In this document: positions 9,542-18,098 of the stretch, piece by piece | Numbering within the stretch: position 1 is the stretch's first letter | How the letters are laid out: each line of letters opens with the position of its first letter | Assembly: GCF_011634775.1 (NCBI RefSeq) | Contig: NZ_JAALXT010000006.1 | Location: forward strand, 1 to 60,000 | DNA: 60,000 nucleotides | From: Thalassoroseus pseudoceratinae | GTDB lineage: Bacteria; Planctomycetota; Planctomycetia; Planctomycetales; Planctomycetaceae | Reading direction: 5' to 3' | The notes under the pieces: generated by a model | What the model was told of the DNA's origin: nothing | Seen by the model: the letters and a program-made list of their open reading frames with translations, nothing else | Database searches by the model: none | Program-made: the position numbers and the translations under genes

Positions 9542-11254
9542 ATGATGGAAACGGCTGAAAATTCCAGAGAATCATCGAATGCGGAGCGTCCGTGGTGGCG
9601 TGGACCGCACGTATGGATTTTGACGCTGTTCGTCGTGCTATTGCATGGCGTGCCGATGACGATGCTGACGTTCCGTGGTGAGGAAACGCGGCGGGCACAA
9701 GTGGCAGTCGAGATCCTGCGGTCCGGTGATTGGATCGTGCCACGATTGCAAGGCGAGTTCTATCTGAGTCGCCCGCCGATGGGCAGTTGGTCGATCGCCG
9801 CGATCGGTTGGTTGCGAGGGGAAGTCGATCACATTGCTGCTCGCTTGCCGTCGGTAATCGCTATCTGCTTGACGACACTCTTGATCTACGGCTACTCGCG
9901 GCAGTTTTTGAATTCCACGGCGGCATTTCTGGCAGCGATTTCATATCCGTCGATGATGCTCGTGTTGCAACTCGGGCGGACTGCGGAAACGGAAGCTCAA
10001 TTTTCTCTCTACGTCGGTGCATCGATGCTGTTATGGCATCTCGGATATCGTTCAGGATGGACCGGTTGGAAAACCTGGACCATCGGGTACACCTTCGCCG
10101 CTCTGGCCGGGCTGACGAAAGGTCCGCAGGGGTTGGTGTATTTTGTTTCGGTTGTGGGTGTGTATTTGCTGCTCGTGCGGCGAGACTGGAAATTCCTTTT
10201 CAGTCGCGGACACCTCATTGGCGGCTTGACCTTCGTCGGAATTTTGGCGGCCTGGCAAGTGCCGTATTACATGAACTCGAATTGGGACTGCGTGGTCGGC
10301 ATCTGGACGAAACTCGCCAGCCAACGATTCGTGCATTACAACTCGGTGTTTATCAAGCACTTAGCGAGTTATCCGCTTGAGATCGCCGCTTGTGCATTGC
10401 CTTGGTCGCCGTTTCTGCTGCAATTCGCGAATCCGAAGTTCTACAAGAGCCTGGGAGAACGCAAGACCGAAGCCGCATTCCTGTGGACGTGTCTGTTGGT
10501 GACATTCCCTTCGGTGTGGTTTGCTCCGTATGCGTTGGGCCGGTACTACATGCCGTTGTTCCCAGTGATTGCGGTGCTGTTCGGTCTCGTGCTCGATCGG
10601 CTCATGACCCGCCCCGAAGGCGTGTGGATGCGGAACGGTTGGCGGTGGTATGCGGTTGGTTCTGCCGTTGCGATGCTATTCGGTGCGGGAGTTTTGACGG
10701 GGGTTGTCTCCGGTCAGATTCAAGCCGAATGGGCCGACGCACTCCGCAATACAATCGTTTTGACCTCGATATCATTAGGCATTCTGCTTGTTGGTGCCGT
10801 GATGCTTTGGCAGTACCGGGACGCCATCTCGCCACGGGCTTTGCAGTTCGCGGCGTTGACGGTCGCCGTCTGTTGCAGTTTCGGACCGGCGATCACGATT
10901 GTCGACTCCCAACGCCGAAATCAGCCGGACATTGAAGCTCGAATGGCAGAACTGAAAGCCAAACTGCCGCCGAACACACCGCTTGTCAGTTATGGCCCGT
11001 TGCACCATGCGTTCTTGTTCCACTTCGGTGAGTTCGTGCCGCGACGTCCGTGGCCGACCGAGCCAAACGAGGCGGCAGACACAGAATACTTCTGCATCCA
11101 CGAACGCGAAAGCAAAACGCATACGCTGCCTTTCGCCTGGGAGCCGGTCACGGTCATCTCTTGCGAAGGTCACAAGACGCGGCGGGAAAGTCGCACGGTG
11201 ATTGGTCGCCGACTGGACCAAGTCGCCTCGACATCCGAACTTCACACTCAATAG
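9542..11254 (+). CDS. GT39/ArnT-like polyprenol-dependent membrane glycosyltransferase
   Basis: The 570-aa product starts at ATG 9542, with GGAG five bases upstream; a second ATG follows directly. It has ~11-12 hydrophobic segments. The first large loop carries the family signature FRGEETRRAQVAVEILRSGD, including the Glu-Thr pair, followed by PRLQGEFYLSRPPMGSW. This corresponds to the ArnT/PMT pattern 'E-R-A...SGDW..P...G...KPP'. Such enzymes transfer a sugar from an undecaprenyl-phosphate carrier to lipid A, other lipids or proteins on the periplasmic side; the acceptor is unknown here. The C-terminal ~130 residues are soluble. The next gene (membrane phosphatase) follows after 58 bp on the same strand and may be co-transcribed. 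Confidence 0.8.
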   Translation: MMETAENSRESSNAERPWWRGPHVWILTLFVVLLHGVPMTMLTFRGEETRRAQVAVEILRSGDWIVPRLQGEFYLSRPPMGSWSIAAIGWLRGEVDHIAARLPSVIAICLTTLLIYGYSRQFLNSTAAFLAAISYPSMMLVLQLGRTAETEAQFSLYVGASMLLWHLGYRSGWTGWKTWTIGYTFAALAGLTKGPQGLVYFVSVVGVYLLLVRRDWKFLFSRGHLIGGLTFVGILAAWQVPYYMNSNWDCVVGIWTKLASQRFVHYNSVFIKHLASYPLEIAACALPWSPFLLQFANPKFYKSLGERKTEAAFLWTCLLVTFPSVWFAPYALGRYYMPLFPVIAVLFGLVLDRLMTRPEGVWMRNGWRWYAVGSAVAMLFGAGVLTGVVSGQIQAEWADALRNTIVLTSISLGILLVGAVMLWQYRDAISPRALQFAALTVAVCCSFGPAITIVDSQRRNQPDIEARMAELKAKLPPNTPLVSYGPLHHAFLFHFGEFVPRRPWPTEPNEAADTEYFCIHERESKTHTLPFAWEPVTVISCEGHKTRRESRTVIGRRLDQVASTSELHTQ

Positions 11255-11312
11255 CCATTGTCACAATCACTTTTTCACTCTGAAGATTTTCTTCACCTGA
11301 GGGTATTGCCCA

Positions 11313-11984
11313 ATGAGTCTCACGCCTGCCGACACCACAACACCCACATCCAAACCGACAAGCCGTTGGCTGGGCCTCGGTGTGGTCGGCCTTGCCGTTG
11401 TCGGCCTCACGGGGTTTCTCGTGTGGGAACATGTACTGAAAGATGAATTCGTCGCCAAACGGTTCGGCGTGGTAATCCCTGGCGAACTCTACCGCAGCGG
11501 ACAAATCTCCGATGCGATGCTCGAACCGACAGTCCGCGACAACAAAATCGCTGCCATCATCGACCTGAACGGCATCGAACCCGATTTGCCTGGTCAGTCG
11601 GCGGAAATCGAAACCGCTCGGGAAATGAACTTGGAGCATTACCGCTTCCAACTCGGTGGCGACGGAACCGGTGACATCGCTCGGTATGCCGATGCGATCG
11701 CGACCATTGCGAAGTGTCGAGCGGAAAAAAAGCCGGTGTTGGTTCACTGTGCCGCCGGTTCGCAACGCACGGGTGGCGTGGTCGCGAGTTACCGTGTGTT
11801 GGTGCTGAAAGAAGACCCCAAGGACGCCGTCGCAGAGATGGCTCGCTATGATTGGGACCCGGTCGAAGATGTCGACCTGCTGGCCTTCGTCAACAGCCAC
11901 ATGCCCGAACTCGCCCAAATGCTGGTCGAACGCGGCGTCATCGACGAAGTTCCCAACCCGCTACCACTCTTGCCGACCCCTTAA
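11313..11984 (+). CDS. membrane-anchored dual-specificity/tyrosine phosphatase
   Basis: The 223-aa protein has a transmembrane segment at ~19-38 (LGLGVVGLAVVGLTGFLVW). A soluble phosphatase domain follows, with the signature VHCAAGSQRTGG: the Cx5R loop has nucleophile C146 and R152, preceded by H145. An upstream loop (QLGGDGTGD) may supply the general-acid aspartate. The domain resembles the DSP/PTP family of bacterial phosphatases acting on phosphotyrosine, inositol phosphates or phospholipids. Substrate is unknown. It lies 58 bp after the glycosyltransferase, so a link with envelope lipid or glycan metabolism is possible. Confidence 0.8.
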   Translation: MSLTPADTTTPTSKPTSRWLGLGVVGLAVVGLTGFLVWEHVLKDEFVAKRFGVVIPGELYRSGQISDAMLEPTVRDNKIAAIIDLNGIEPDLPGQSAEIETAREMNLEHYRFQLGGDGTGDIARYADAIATIAKCRAEKKPVLVHCAAGSQRTGGVVASYRVLVLKEDPKDAVAEMARYDWDPVEDVDLLAFVNSHMPELAQMLVERGVIDEVPNPLPLLPTP

Positions 11985-12199
11985 CAGGTGAGGATCTGAC
12001 CACGTCTCATGTGATGATGGGACACATATGCCGATAGTGATCGTCGGCGGACCTATTCTGCCTTCCATCATCACACGAGGTTTCCTCGCATCATCATCTC
12101 CCTTCCTCTGCTTCTCTTGAATCGATCGAGTTGCTAGGATTGTGGCGTAATCAATGCGTCATACCGCAGAGCAACAGTCAGAGACAGGGGAGCAACAAC

Positions 12200-14956
12200 A
12201 TGGCATCGGCCAATCCGTTTGGAGCCGAGGGAACACTCAGCGTCGGCGACCGCGAATTCAAATACTTCCGTTTGCAGAAACTTGCCGACGACGGAATCGG
12301 CCAGATCGACAAACTCCCGTACTCCATCCGCGTGTTGCTGGAAGCCTGCCTGCGAACCGTGGATGGCTTCATCGTCAATGAGGAAGACGTCAAAAACCTC
12401 GCCACCTGGGACGCGAAGAACGTTAAAAAGGTGGAAATCCCCTTCAAACCCGCACGCGTGGTGCTGCAAGACTTCACCGGTGTGCCGGCCGTCGTCGATT
12501 TGGCTGCCCTCCGCAGCGCGATGGTCCGTATGGGTGGCGATCCCAAAAAGATCAACCCGCTCGTGCCCTGCGATCTGGTCGTTGACCACTCCGTGCAGGT
12601 CGATAAATTCGCCTCACTGTCGGCACTTCAGTTCAATGTCGATCGCGAATTCGAACGCAATCAGGAACGTTATCAGTTCTTGAAATGGGGTCAAAAGGCG
12701 TTCGACAACTTCCGCGTCGTGCCACCGGCAACCGGTATCGTTCACCAGGTGAACTTGGAATACCTCGCCAACGTCGTTATGGAAAAAGATGGCGTTGTGT
12801 TCCCGGATAGCCTCGTGGGCACCGACAGCCACACCACCATGATCAACGGGATTGGTGTCGTTGGTTGGGGCGTCGGCGGGATCGAAGCCGAAGCCGTTAT
12901 GCTCGGCCAACCGATCTACATGCTGATGCCGGAAGTCGTCGGGTTCAAACTCACCGGAAAACTCCCCGAAGGCGCCACCGCAACCGATATGGTTCTGACC
13001 GTCACCCAAATGCTTCGGCAACACGGCGTGGTCGGCAAATTCGTCGAGTTCTTCGGCCCGGCCTTGGACACCATGAGCCTACCGGACCGAGCCACCATCG
13101 CGAACATGGCTCCCGAATACGGTGCCACGATGGGCTTCTTCCCCGTCGACGACGAGACGCTGAACTACATGCGTCGCACCGGCCGGACGGAAGATCAAGT
13201 CGCCCTCGTCGAAGCGTACAGCAAAGAACAAGGGATGTTCCGCACATCCGATTCCGCCGATCCCGAGTTCACCGATACACTCGAACTCGACCTCGGGACC
13301 GTGGTCGCGTCGATGGCCGGTCCGAAGCGTCCGCAAGACCGCATCGAACTGACCGGCATGAAAAGCCAATGGCGTCAGGATCTCAGCCTGACGTTCAACA
13401 AAGGTTCCGAAGACAGCACCAGCACTATCAATAGCATGAACGCCGAAGGCCCGATGGCTTCGGAAACCACCGCCACCGCCGTGGCTGATCCTGGTTTTGA
13501 TGGTGTCGAAGTCAACTACGACGGCGAAACGTTCCCCCTGAAGCACGGGGCGGTCGTGATCGCTGCCATCACGAGTTGCACAAACACCAGCAACCCATCA
13601 GTGATGGTCGGAGCTGGTTTGCTCGCTCGGAATGCCATTGAACGGGGATTGAATCGAAAACCATGGGTGAAGACGAGTCTGGCTCCCGGAAGTCGGGTCG
13701 TGACGGATTACCTCAAACGCTCCGGCTTGGATCAATCCCTCGACGCCATGGGCTTCCAGACCGTCGGTTATGGCTGCACCACGTGCATCGGCAACAGTGG
13801 ACCGCTGCCGGAAGAAATCGGCAGTGCCGTCGAAGCTGGTGATCTCGTCGTGTGTTCGGTCCTTTCGGGCAACCGAAACTTCGAAGGCCGGATCAACCAG
13901 CACATCAAAGCGAACTATCTCGCTAGCCCGCCGTTGGTTGTCGCATACGCCATCGCCGGAACGACGGATATCGACTTGACCACCGAACCGATCGGCCAAG
14001 ACGCCGACGGCAACGACGTGTACCTCAAAGACATTTGGCCATCGCAGCAAGAGATTCTGGAGACGATCAATTCGTCACTCTCACCAGAGCAGTTCCGCAG
14101 CGAGTACGATCACGCCACCGAAGGTCCCGAGCAGTGGAAAGCCCTCGAAACCAGTGGCGGCGACCAATACGATTGGAACGAAAGCAGTACCTACATTCAG
14201 GAGCCGCCGTTCTTTGTCGACATGCCCGTTGATCCGCCGGCGATCACAAGCATTGAAGATGCTCGCGTATTGGTGATGGTGGGCGAGTCCGTCACGACTG
14301 ACCACATCAGCCCCGCCGGTGCCATCAAACCCGACAGCCCCGCCGGCAAATACCTGCAAGACAACGGCGTTCCCGTGTTGGAGTTCAACAGCTACGGTTC
14401 GCGACGCGGAAACGACCGCGTGATGACTCGTGGGACTTTCGCGAACATTCGCCTGCGAAACCAACTCGCCCCCGGCACGGAAGGCGGTGAGACCACTTAC
14501 CTGCCCACCGGCGAGCAAATGTCGATTTACGATGCCTCGCTGAAGTACAAGGAGTCCGGCACGCCGTTGGTTGTCCTGGCGGGCAAGGAGTACGGGACCG
14601 GTTCCTCACGCGACTGGGCCGCTAAAGGCACGCTGTTGCTGGGCATCAAAGCCGTCATCGCCGAGAGCTACGAACGAATTCACCGTTCGAACCTCATCGG
14701 CATGGGTGTGCTGCCACTACAATTCCGTGAAACCGAAAACCGCGAAGTTCTCGGACTCGACGGCACCGAAACGTATGCCATCGAACTCTCCGATAACTTG
14801 AAGCCCGGTGAAGCCATTACCGTCACCGCAACCAAAGCGGACGGCGAAACCATCCACTTCACCACCCTCTGCCGCATCGACACCCCCGTTGAAGTCGAAT
14901 ACTACCGCAACGGCGGCATCCTACACAAAGTCCTCCGGGACTTGGCAAAGGGCTAA
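12200..14956 (+). CDS. acnA: aconitate hydratase A
   Basis: The 918-aa protein converts citrate to isocitrate in the TCA cycle. The start is ATG 12200, with GGGGAG seven bases upstream; an in-frame codon at 12131 lacks an SD. The [4Fe-4S] ligands are visible: C460 in [10 protein letters not shown], and C526 and C529 in [10 protein letters not shown]. Other family motifs are [33 protein letters not shown] and, in the swivel domain, [21 protein letters not shown] and [10 protein letters not shown]. Length is normal for AcnA. An asparagine/serine-rich insert around ~410-440 ([16 protein letters not shown]) is slightly longer than I recall in E. coli. A rho-independent terminator follows, so the gene is probably monocistronic. 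Confidence 0.97.
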   Translation: MASANPFGAEGTLSVGDREFKYFRLQKLADDGIGQIDKLPYSIRVLLEACLRTVDGFIVNEEDVKNLATWDAKNVKKVEIPFKPARVVLQDFTGVPAVVDLAALRSAMVRMGGDPKKINPLVPCDLVVDHSVQVDKFASLSALQFNVDREFERNQERYQFLKWGQKAFDNFRVVPPATGIVHQVNLEYLANVVMEKDGVVFPDSLVGTDSHTTMINGIGVVGWGVGGIEAEAVMLGQPIYMLMPEVVGFKLTGKLPEGATATDMVLTVTQMLRQHGVVGKFVEFFGPALDTMSLPDRATIANMAPEYGATMGFFPVDDETLNYMRRTGRTEDQVALVEAYSKEQGMFRTSDSADPEFTDTLELDLGTVVASMAGPKRPQDRIELTGMKSQWRQDLSLTFNKGSEDSTSTINSMNAEGPMASETTATAVADPGFDGVEVNYDGETFPLKHGAVVIAAITSCTNTSNPSVMVGAGLLARNAIERGLNRKPWVKTSLAPGSRVVTDYLKRSGLDQSLDAMGFQTVGYGCTTCIGNSGPLPEEIGSAVEAGDLVVCSVLSGNRNFEGRINQHIKANYLASPPLVVAYAIAGTTDIDLTTEPIGQDADGNDVYLKDIWPSQQEILETINSSLSPEQFRSEYDHATEGPEQWKALETSGGDQYDWNESSTYIQEPPFFVDMPVDPPAITSIEDARVLVMVGESVTTDHISPAGAIKPDSPAGKYLQDNGVPVLEFNSYGSRRGNDRVMTRGTFANIRLRNQLAPGTEGGETTYLPTGEQMSIYDASLKYKESGTPLVVLAGKEYGTGSSRDWAAKGTLLLGIKAVIAESYERIHRSNLIGMGVLPLQFRETENREVLGLDGTETYAIELSDNLKPGEAITVTATKADGETIHFTTLCRIDTPVEVEYYRNGGILHKVLRDLAKG

Positions 14957-15008
14957 TCGCACTGATGACGCGACGAATTTAAGATCGCGGTTCAAAGAAA
15001 CAATCGAT

Positions 15009-15044
15009 AGCGGAGCTTGAAAGCATTTTCTGGCTCCGCTTTTT
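15009..15044 (+). terminator. rho-independent terminator of acnA
   Basis: The perfect 8-bp stem AGCGGAGC/GCTCCGCT is followed by TTTT. It lies 53 bases past the acnA stop. Confidence 0.8.
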
Positions 15045-15094
15045 CGATCAACAGTCATCGGATACGGCCAGCGATACTGAGTCGCCAGATCGCA

Positions 15095-15313
15095 TTAAGG
15101 AAACTTCCACCAGATTTCCTTGACCCAGTCCAGAAACGGTTCGCCATAGAGAAAGCCGAGCACGCCGAAGATTGCCGCGCCGATGAGAACCGTATCGCCG
15201 GTAAAAAACAGCGTTTCGGTTAGTAATAGCGTACACACTCCCACACCGCCGAGCCCACCAATTAGGATCCCCCAGCATGCGCCGATCAGACCGTCTCGCC
15301 AGCGATAGAACAT
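15095..15313 (-). CDS. small two-helix membrane protein
   Basis: The 72-aa product starts at ATG 15313, with AGG in reasonable distance; a GTG at 15331 would overlap the preceding hemP-like stop. It has two hydrophobic segments rich in glycine (LIGACWGILIGGLGGVGVCTLL and VLIGAAIFGVLGFLYG), probably two transmembrane helices, with a tryptophan-rich C-terminal amphipathic tail (FLDWVKEIWWKFP). No family is recognised. It starts 15 bp after the hemP-like gene on the same strand, so the two are probably one transcript. Confidence 0.6.
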   Translation of the reverse strand: MFYRWRDGLIGACWGILIGGLGGVGVCTLLLTETLFFTGDTVLIGAAIFGVLGFLYGEPFLDWVKEIWWKFP

Positions 15314-15327
15314 GACTTTGGAATTCC

Positions 15328-15507
15328 TCACTTATGCAGAATCAGTTTGCCGTTGCGGGTGAGGCGTAGGCGGTAGGTTTCGCCTTCGTGGACGATGCGG
15401 AGTTCTTGGGAGCCTTTCAGTAATTCTTCGGAGCGAACGACACTCGGCGTGGCAGAACCGGGAGTGCCGGGTTCGCTGGAGTGATCTGGTTGTTCAGATT
15501 CGACCAT
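15328..15507 (-). CDS. HemP-like hemin uptake protein
   Basis: This 59-aa gene starts at ATG 15507, with GAGAG five bases upstream. The N-terminal 25 residues are Ser/Pro/Glu-rich. The C-terminal half, LLKGSQELRIVHEGETYRL followed by RLTRNGKLILHK, matches the small HemP family (consensus: hydrophilic start, then 'L..I.H.G..Y.LR.T..GKLILTK'). HemP proteins are small hemin/iron-uptake-associated proteins whose mechanism is poorly known. The gene overlaps no other coding region and runs directly into the small membrane protein gene. No Fur box was looked for in detail. Confidence 0.75.
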   Translation of the reverse strand: MVESEQPDHSSEPGTPGSATPSVVRSEELLKGSQELRIVHEGETYRLRLTRNGKLILHK

Positions 15508-15597
15508 TATTCTCTCACAGACAATGTTATTCCTCGCACATCAACGCCGCTCCCCTCGGCACTCGACCGATACTAATGAGACTGAATCTCAATTTCA

Positions 15598-16635
15598 ATG
15601 CCAATTTCCCACTTACTTGCGGGCGACTCTCTTCTCAAAATACGCATGCAGCGTTCCCCTACTCCGCGTGAGCCGATTGATCAGATGCCGTCTCCACATT
15701 CAGTGACATTTCGCGTCGAACAATTGCTCAATGGCGTGCGGGTCGACACGTTCCTGTCCCGTCATCTCCGCAACTACACGCCGTTTCGGCTGCAACGGAT
15801 GATCACCGCTCGTTTAGTCCACATTGACGCTGTCACCGTGGAACTCGACACCCGTGTGCGGACTGGGCAGTGGGTCACAATTCATCTCACCGAACCGCCA
15901 GACAAACTTTTGGAACCGGAACCGGGGCCGTTGGAAATTCTGTACGAAGACCCATGGCTCACGGTGCTCAATAAGCCACCAGATCTTGTGACACACCCGG
16001 TCGGCGAATTCCAATCCGGCACACTCATCAACCGTTTGCAAGCCTATCTTGATACACAAACGCCGCTGCCGGGGTTGCTCCGACCGGGCATTGTGCATCG
16101 ACTCGACCGCATGACCAGCGGAGCAATTGTGACGGTCAAAGAGCACATCGGACACCGCGGAATGTCACTGCAATTTGAGCGTGGCCAAGTCCGGAAAACG
16201 TACCTAGCCATTGTGGAAGGCGAGATGCCTAGCGATGCGGGCGAGATCAACTTGCCGATCGGGCAGTCCGTGCGAATGCCGACGGTGCTGGTCTCGACAG
16301 AACCCGATGCCCGCCGACAGAAAGCCGCCGTGACTCAGTACGAAGTCGTGCGGCGGTTTTCTGGGTATACATTGGTGCGAGCGTTTCCGCTCACAGGGCG
16401 GGTCCACCAAATTCGGATTCACCTGGCATCACTCGGGCACCCCGTTGTGGGCGACGAATTTTACGGCCAATGGGGTGTCATCAAAGCTGACGCCACCCCG
16501 ACCGATCGTGAACACCGTCACGCATTACACGCCGAAACGGTGAAGTTCCGCCATCCGCTCACGCACGCCGACATCACGTGCACCGCTCCGCTCCCCAGCG
16601 ATATGGAAACAATGCTCGTTGAATTGTCGTCATGA
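15598..16635 (+). CDS. RluA/RluD-family pseudouridine synthase
   Basis: The up-to-345-aa product isomerises uridine in rRNA or tRNA. An S4-type RNA-binding domain (VDTFLSRHLRNYTPFRLQRMI) is followed by the catalytic domain with HRLDRMTSGA, where the aspartate is the nucleophile. The later motifs RKTYLAIVEG, GRVHQIRIHLASLGHPVVGDEFYG and ALHAETVKFRHP are typical. Start is uncertain: ATGs at 15598, 15646 and 15685 are in frame, none has a clear SD, and 15685 is closest to the conserved S4 start. Target uridine(s) cannot be assigned between RluA, RluC and RluD. Confidence 0.9.
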   Translation: MPISHLLAGDSLLKIRMQRSPTPREPIDQMPSPHSVTFRVEQLLNGVRVDTFLSRHLRNYTPFRLQRMITARLVHIDAVTVELDTRVRTGQWVTIHLTEPPDKLLEPEPGPLEILYEDPWLTVLNKPPDLVTHPVGEFQSGTLINRLQAYLDTQTPLPGLLRPGIVHRLDRMTSGAIVTVKEHIGHRGMSLQFERGQVRKTYLAIVEGEMPSDAGEINLPIGQSVRMPTVLVSTEPDARRQKAAVTQYEVVRRFSGYTLVRAFPLTGRVHQIRIHLASLGHPVVGDEFYGQWGVIKADATPTDREHRHALHAETVKFRHPLTHADITCTAPLPSDMETMLVELSS

Positions 16636-16668
16636 AGACAATTTCTTCGATTCCAAATCCTCGTGTGG

Positions 16669-18030
16669 TTACTTGGCCGTCCCGACCTCTTCGACTGCTT
16701 CGTCAGGAAGTACGTCTTCTTCGTCGTTGCGGAGTTCTTGCACGTGGGCTTGGACGAAGAGATAGAGATTCTTCTCGCCGGTCTGCGGACGATCGGCGAA
16801 CGTCATCCCACCAATGAGCATCGGCGTATCGACGGGCACACGCACGGTCGTCGCAATCTTTTGGAGGTCAACGCGTGGACGATCGACGACGGCTTTGAGT
16901 TGTGCGGGTTCGTTGTTCTCACCGGCAATTTGCTCGACCTTTTCCATCACCTTGGATTCGTTCAGCAAGCACACACGGCTACGAACATCCAACAAAACTG
17001 TTTGGCCGGTGGTGTTTGTGACGGGCGTGAGCTGCAACGCCGCTCCGGTTTGCAGCAGGTTCATTTGCGGTTGATAGCCCATGACTTCCTGCCCCATCAC
17101 CGGCATCATGTTGGTGAGGAAGCGGTGCTGTCCTCCCGCCAGGGTATGCACGGTTTGGCCGTTGTAGCATGTGATGACGGCATGCCAACCAGGCTGGGAT
17201 TCCGCGTTCTTCTCGTTCTTCGCAGCAGCGTGGTCAACAAGATACTTCCGCCAGTTATCGGGTTCGATCAAACCGAATGCTTGCCGATCTTCCGGGCCGA
17301 TCGGTTGGTTCGGATCGGCCAACAATTCGGTCAGTTCGCCTTCATCAAGCCATACCCACCAGGCTTGAACGGACACGGTCCGCAGCGTCCCCCAGCGTTT
17401 GCGGAACAAGTTAAGCAAATCGCTGATTTGCTGATGCGTGTGATCGTCGGCTGAGATCAACAAATTCGAGCCCAGTTGCGTGATGACGCCGTCTTCGTCC
17501 CAAAGTTCTGGCGAGATCGTCTGCTGAATGGCGGCGGTGAGATGGTCCATCGTGGTTTGCATGGAACTTGGATCACCGGTCACGGCTCCAAATTGCTGCG
17601 ATGTTTTCACGCTCGACTTGGATGCGAGTCCGCGAGTCGATTGGACATTGAAAAAGCCGGCACCACCGAATCCACCACCGCCCGATCCGGTGGGTGTACC
17701 GCCCGCGGAAAACATTTGGCCAAACCCGCCGTTGGTCGAGATCGCATCTTCGTACTGAGCCGGATACGCCGGAGCGATGGTAAATAAATCGCTCAGATCG
17801 TACACGCGAATGGAAATCCCGCGGCCTTTGCCGTCCGTTCGTCCGGAACCAATCGTCGTGAACCGGCGTTTGCCGAGTTCCTTTTGTTGAGCGGACCGCA
17901 ACTGTGTTTCGAGTTTCCGAATCTGCTGCTGTAACTCGCTGACATCCCCTTGAGACCGTCCCGGCGTGGGAGCCAGAACGGTCAACGCGACACACGTGAC
18001 AAAAACAATCCCGCGACTTCGGATCGACAT
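16669..18030 (-). CDS. secretin-like secreted protein
   Basis: The 453-aa product starts at ATG 18030, with GGAG seven bases upstream. A signal peptide (MSIRSRGIVFVTCVALTVLAP) is followed by a short coiled coil (VSELQQQIRKLETQLRSAQQ). A glycine-rich region lies at ~115-130. The segment around 185-225 (ITQLGSNLLISADDHTHQQI) resembles secretin N-domains. The C-terminal part (TVRVPVDTPMLIGGMTFADR, KNLYLFVQAHV) resembles the conserved secretin beta motif, where VPxLGDIPxLGxLF normally occurs. I read this as a secretin-related protein, as seen in planctomycetes, although the canonical beta-barrel signature is weak. Role in an outer-membrane channel is inferred. No type II or IV secretion genes flank it. 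Confidence 0.55.
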   Translation of the reverse strand: MSIRSRGIVFVTCVALTVLAPTPGRSQGDVSELQQQIRKLETQLRSAQQKELGKRRFTTIGSGRTDGKGRGISIRVYDLSDLFTIAPAYPAQYEDAISTNGGFGQMFSAGGTPTGSGGGGFGGAGFFNVQSTRGLASKSSVKTSQQFGAVTGDPSSMQTTMDHLTAAIQQTISPELWDEDGVITQLGSNLLISADDHTHQQISDLLNLFRKRWGTLRTVSVQAWWVWLDEGELTELLADPNQPIGPEDRQAFGLIEPDNWRKYLVDHAAAKNEKNAESQPGWHAVITCYNGQTVHTLAGGQHRFLTNMMPVMGQEVMGYQPQMNLLQTGAALQLTPVTNTTGQTVLLDVRSRVCLLNESKVMEKVEQIAGENNEPAQLKAVVDRPRVDLQKIATTVRVPVDTPMLIGGMTFADRPQTGEKNLYLFVQAHVQELRNDEEDVLPDEAVEEVGTAK

Positions 18031-18098
18031 TTGCAATCTCCATATAGAACAGGTTTGTTGTTCTTATGCAGCCAAACGCCGATGGTGCGCAGGTGATT

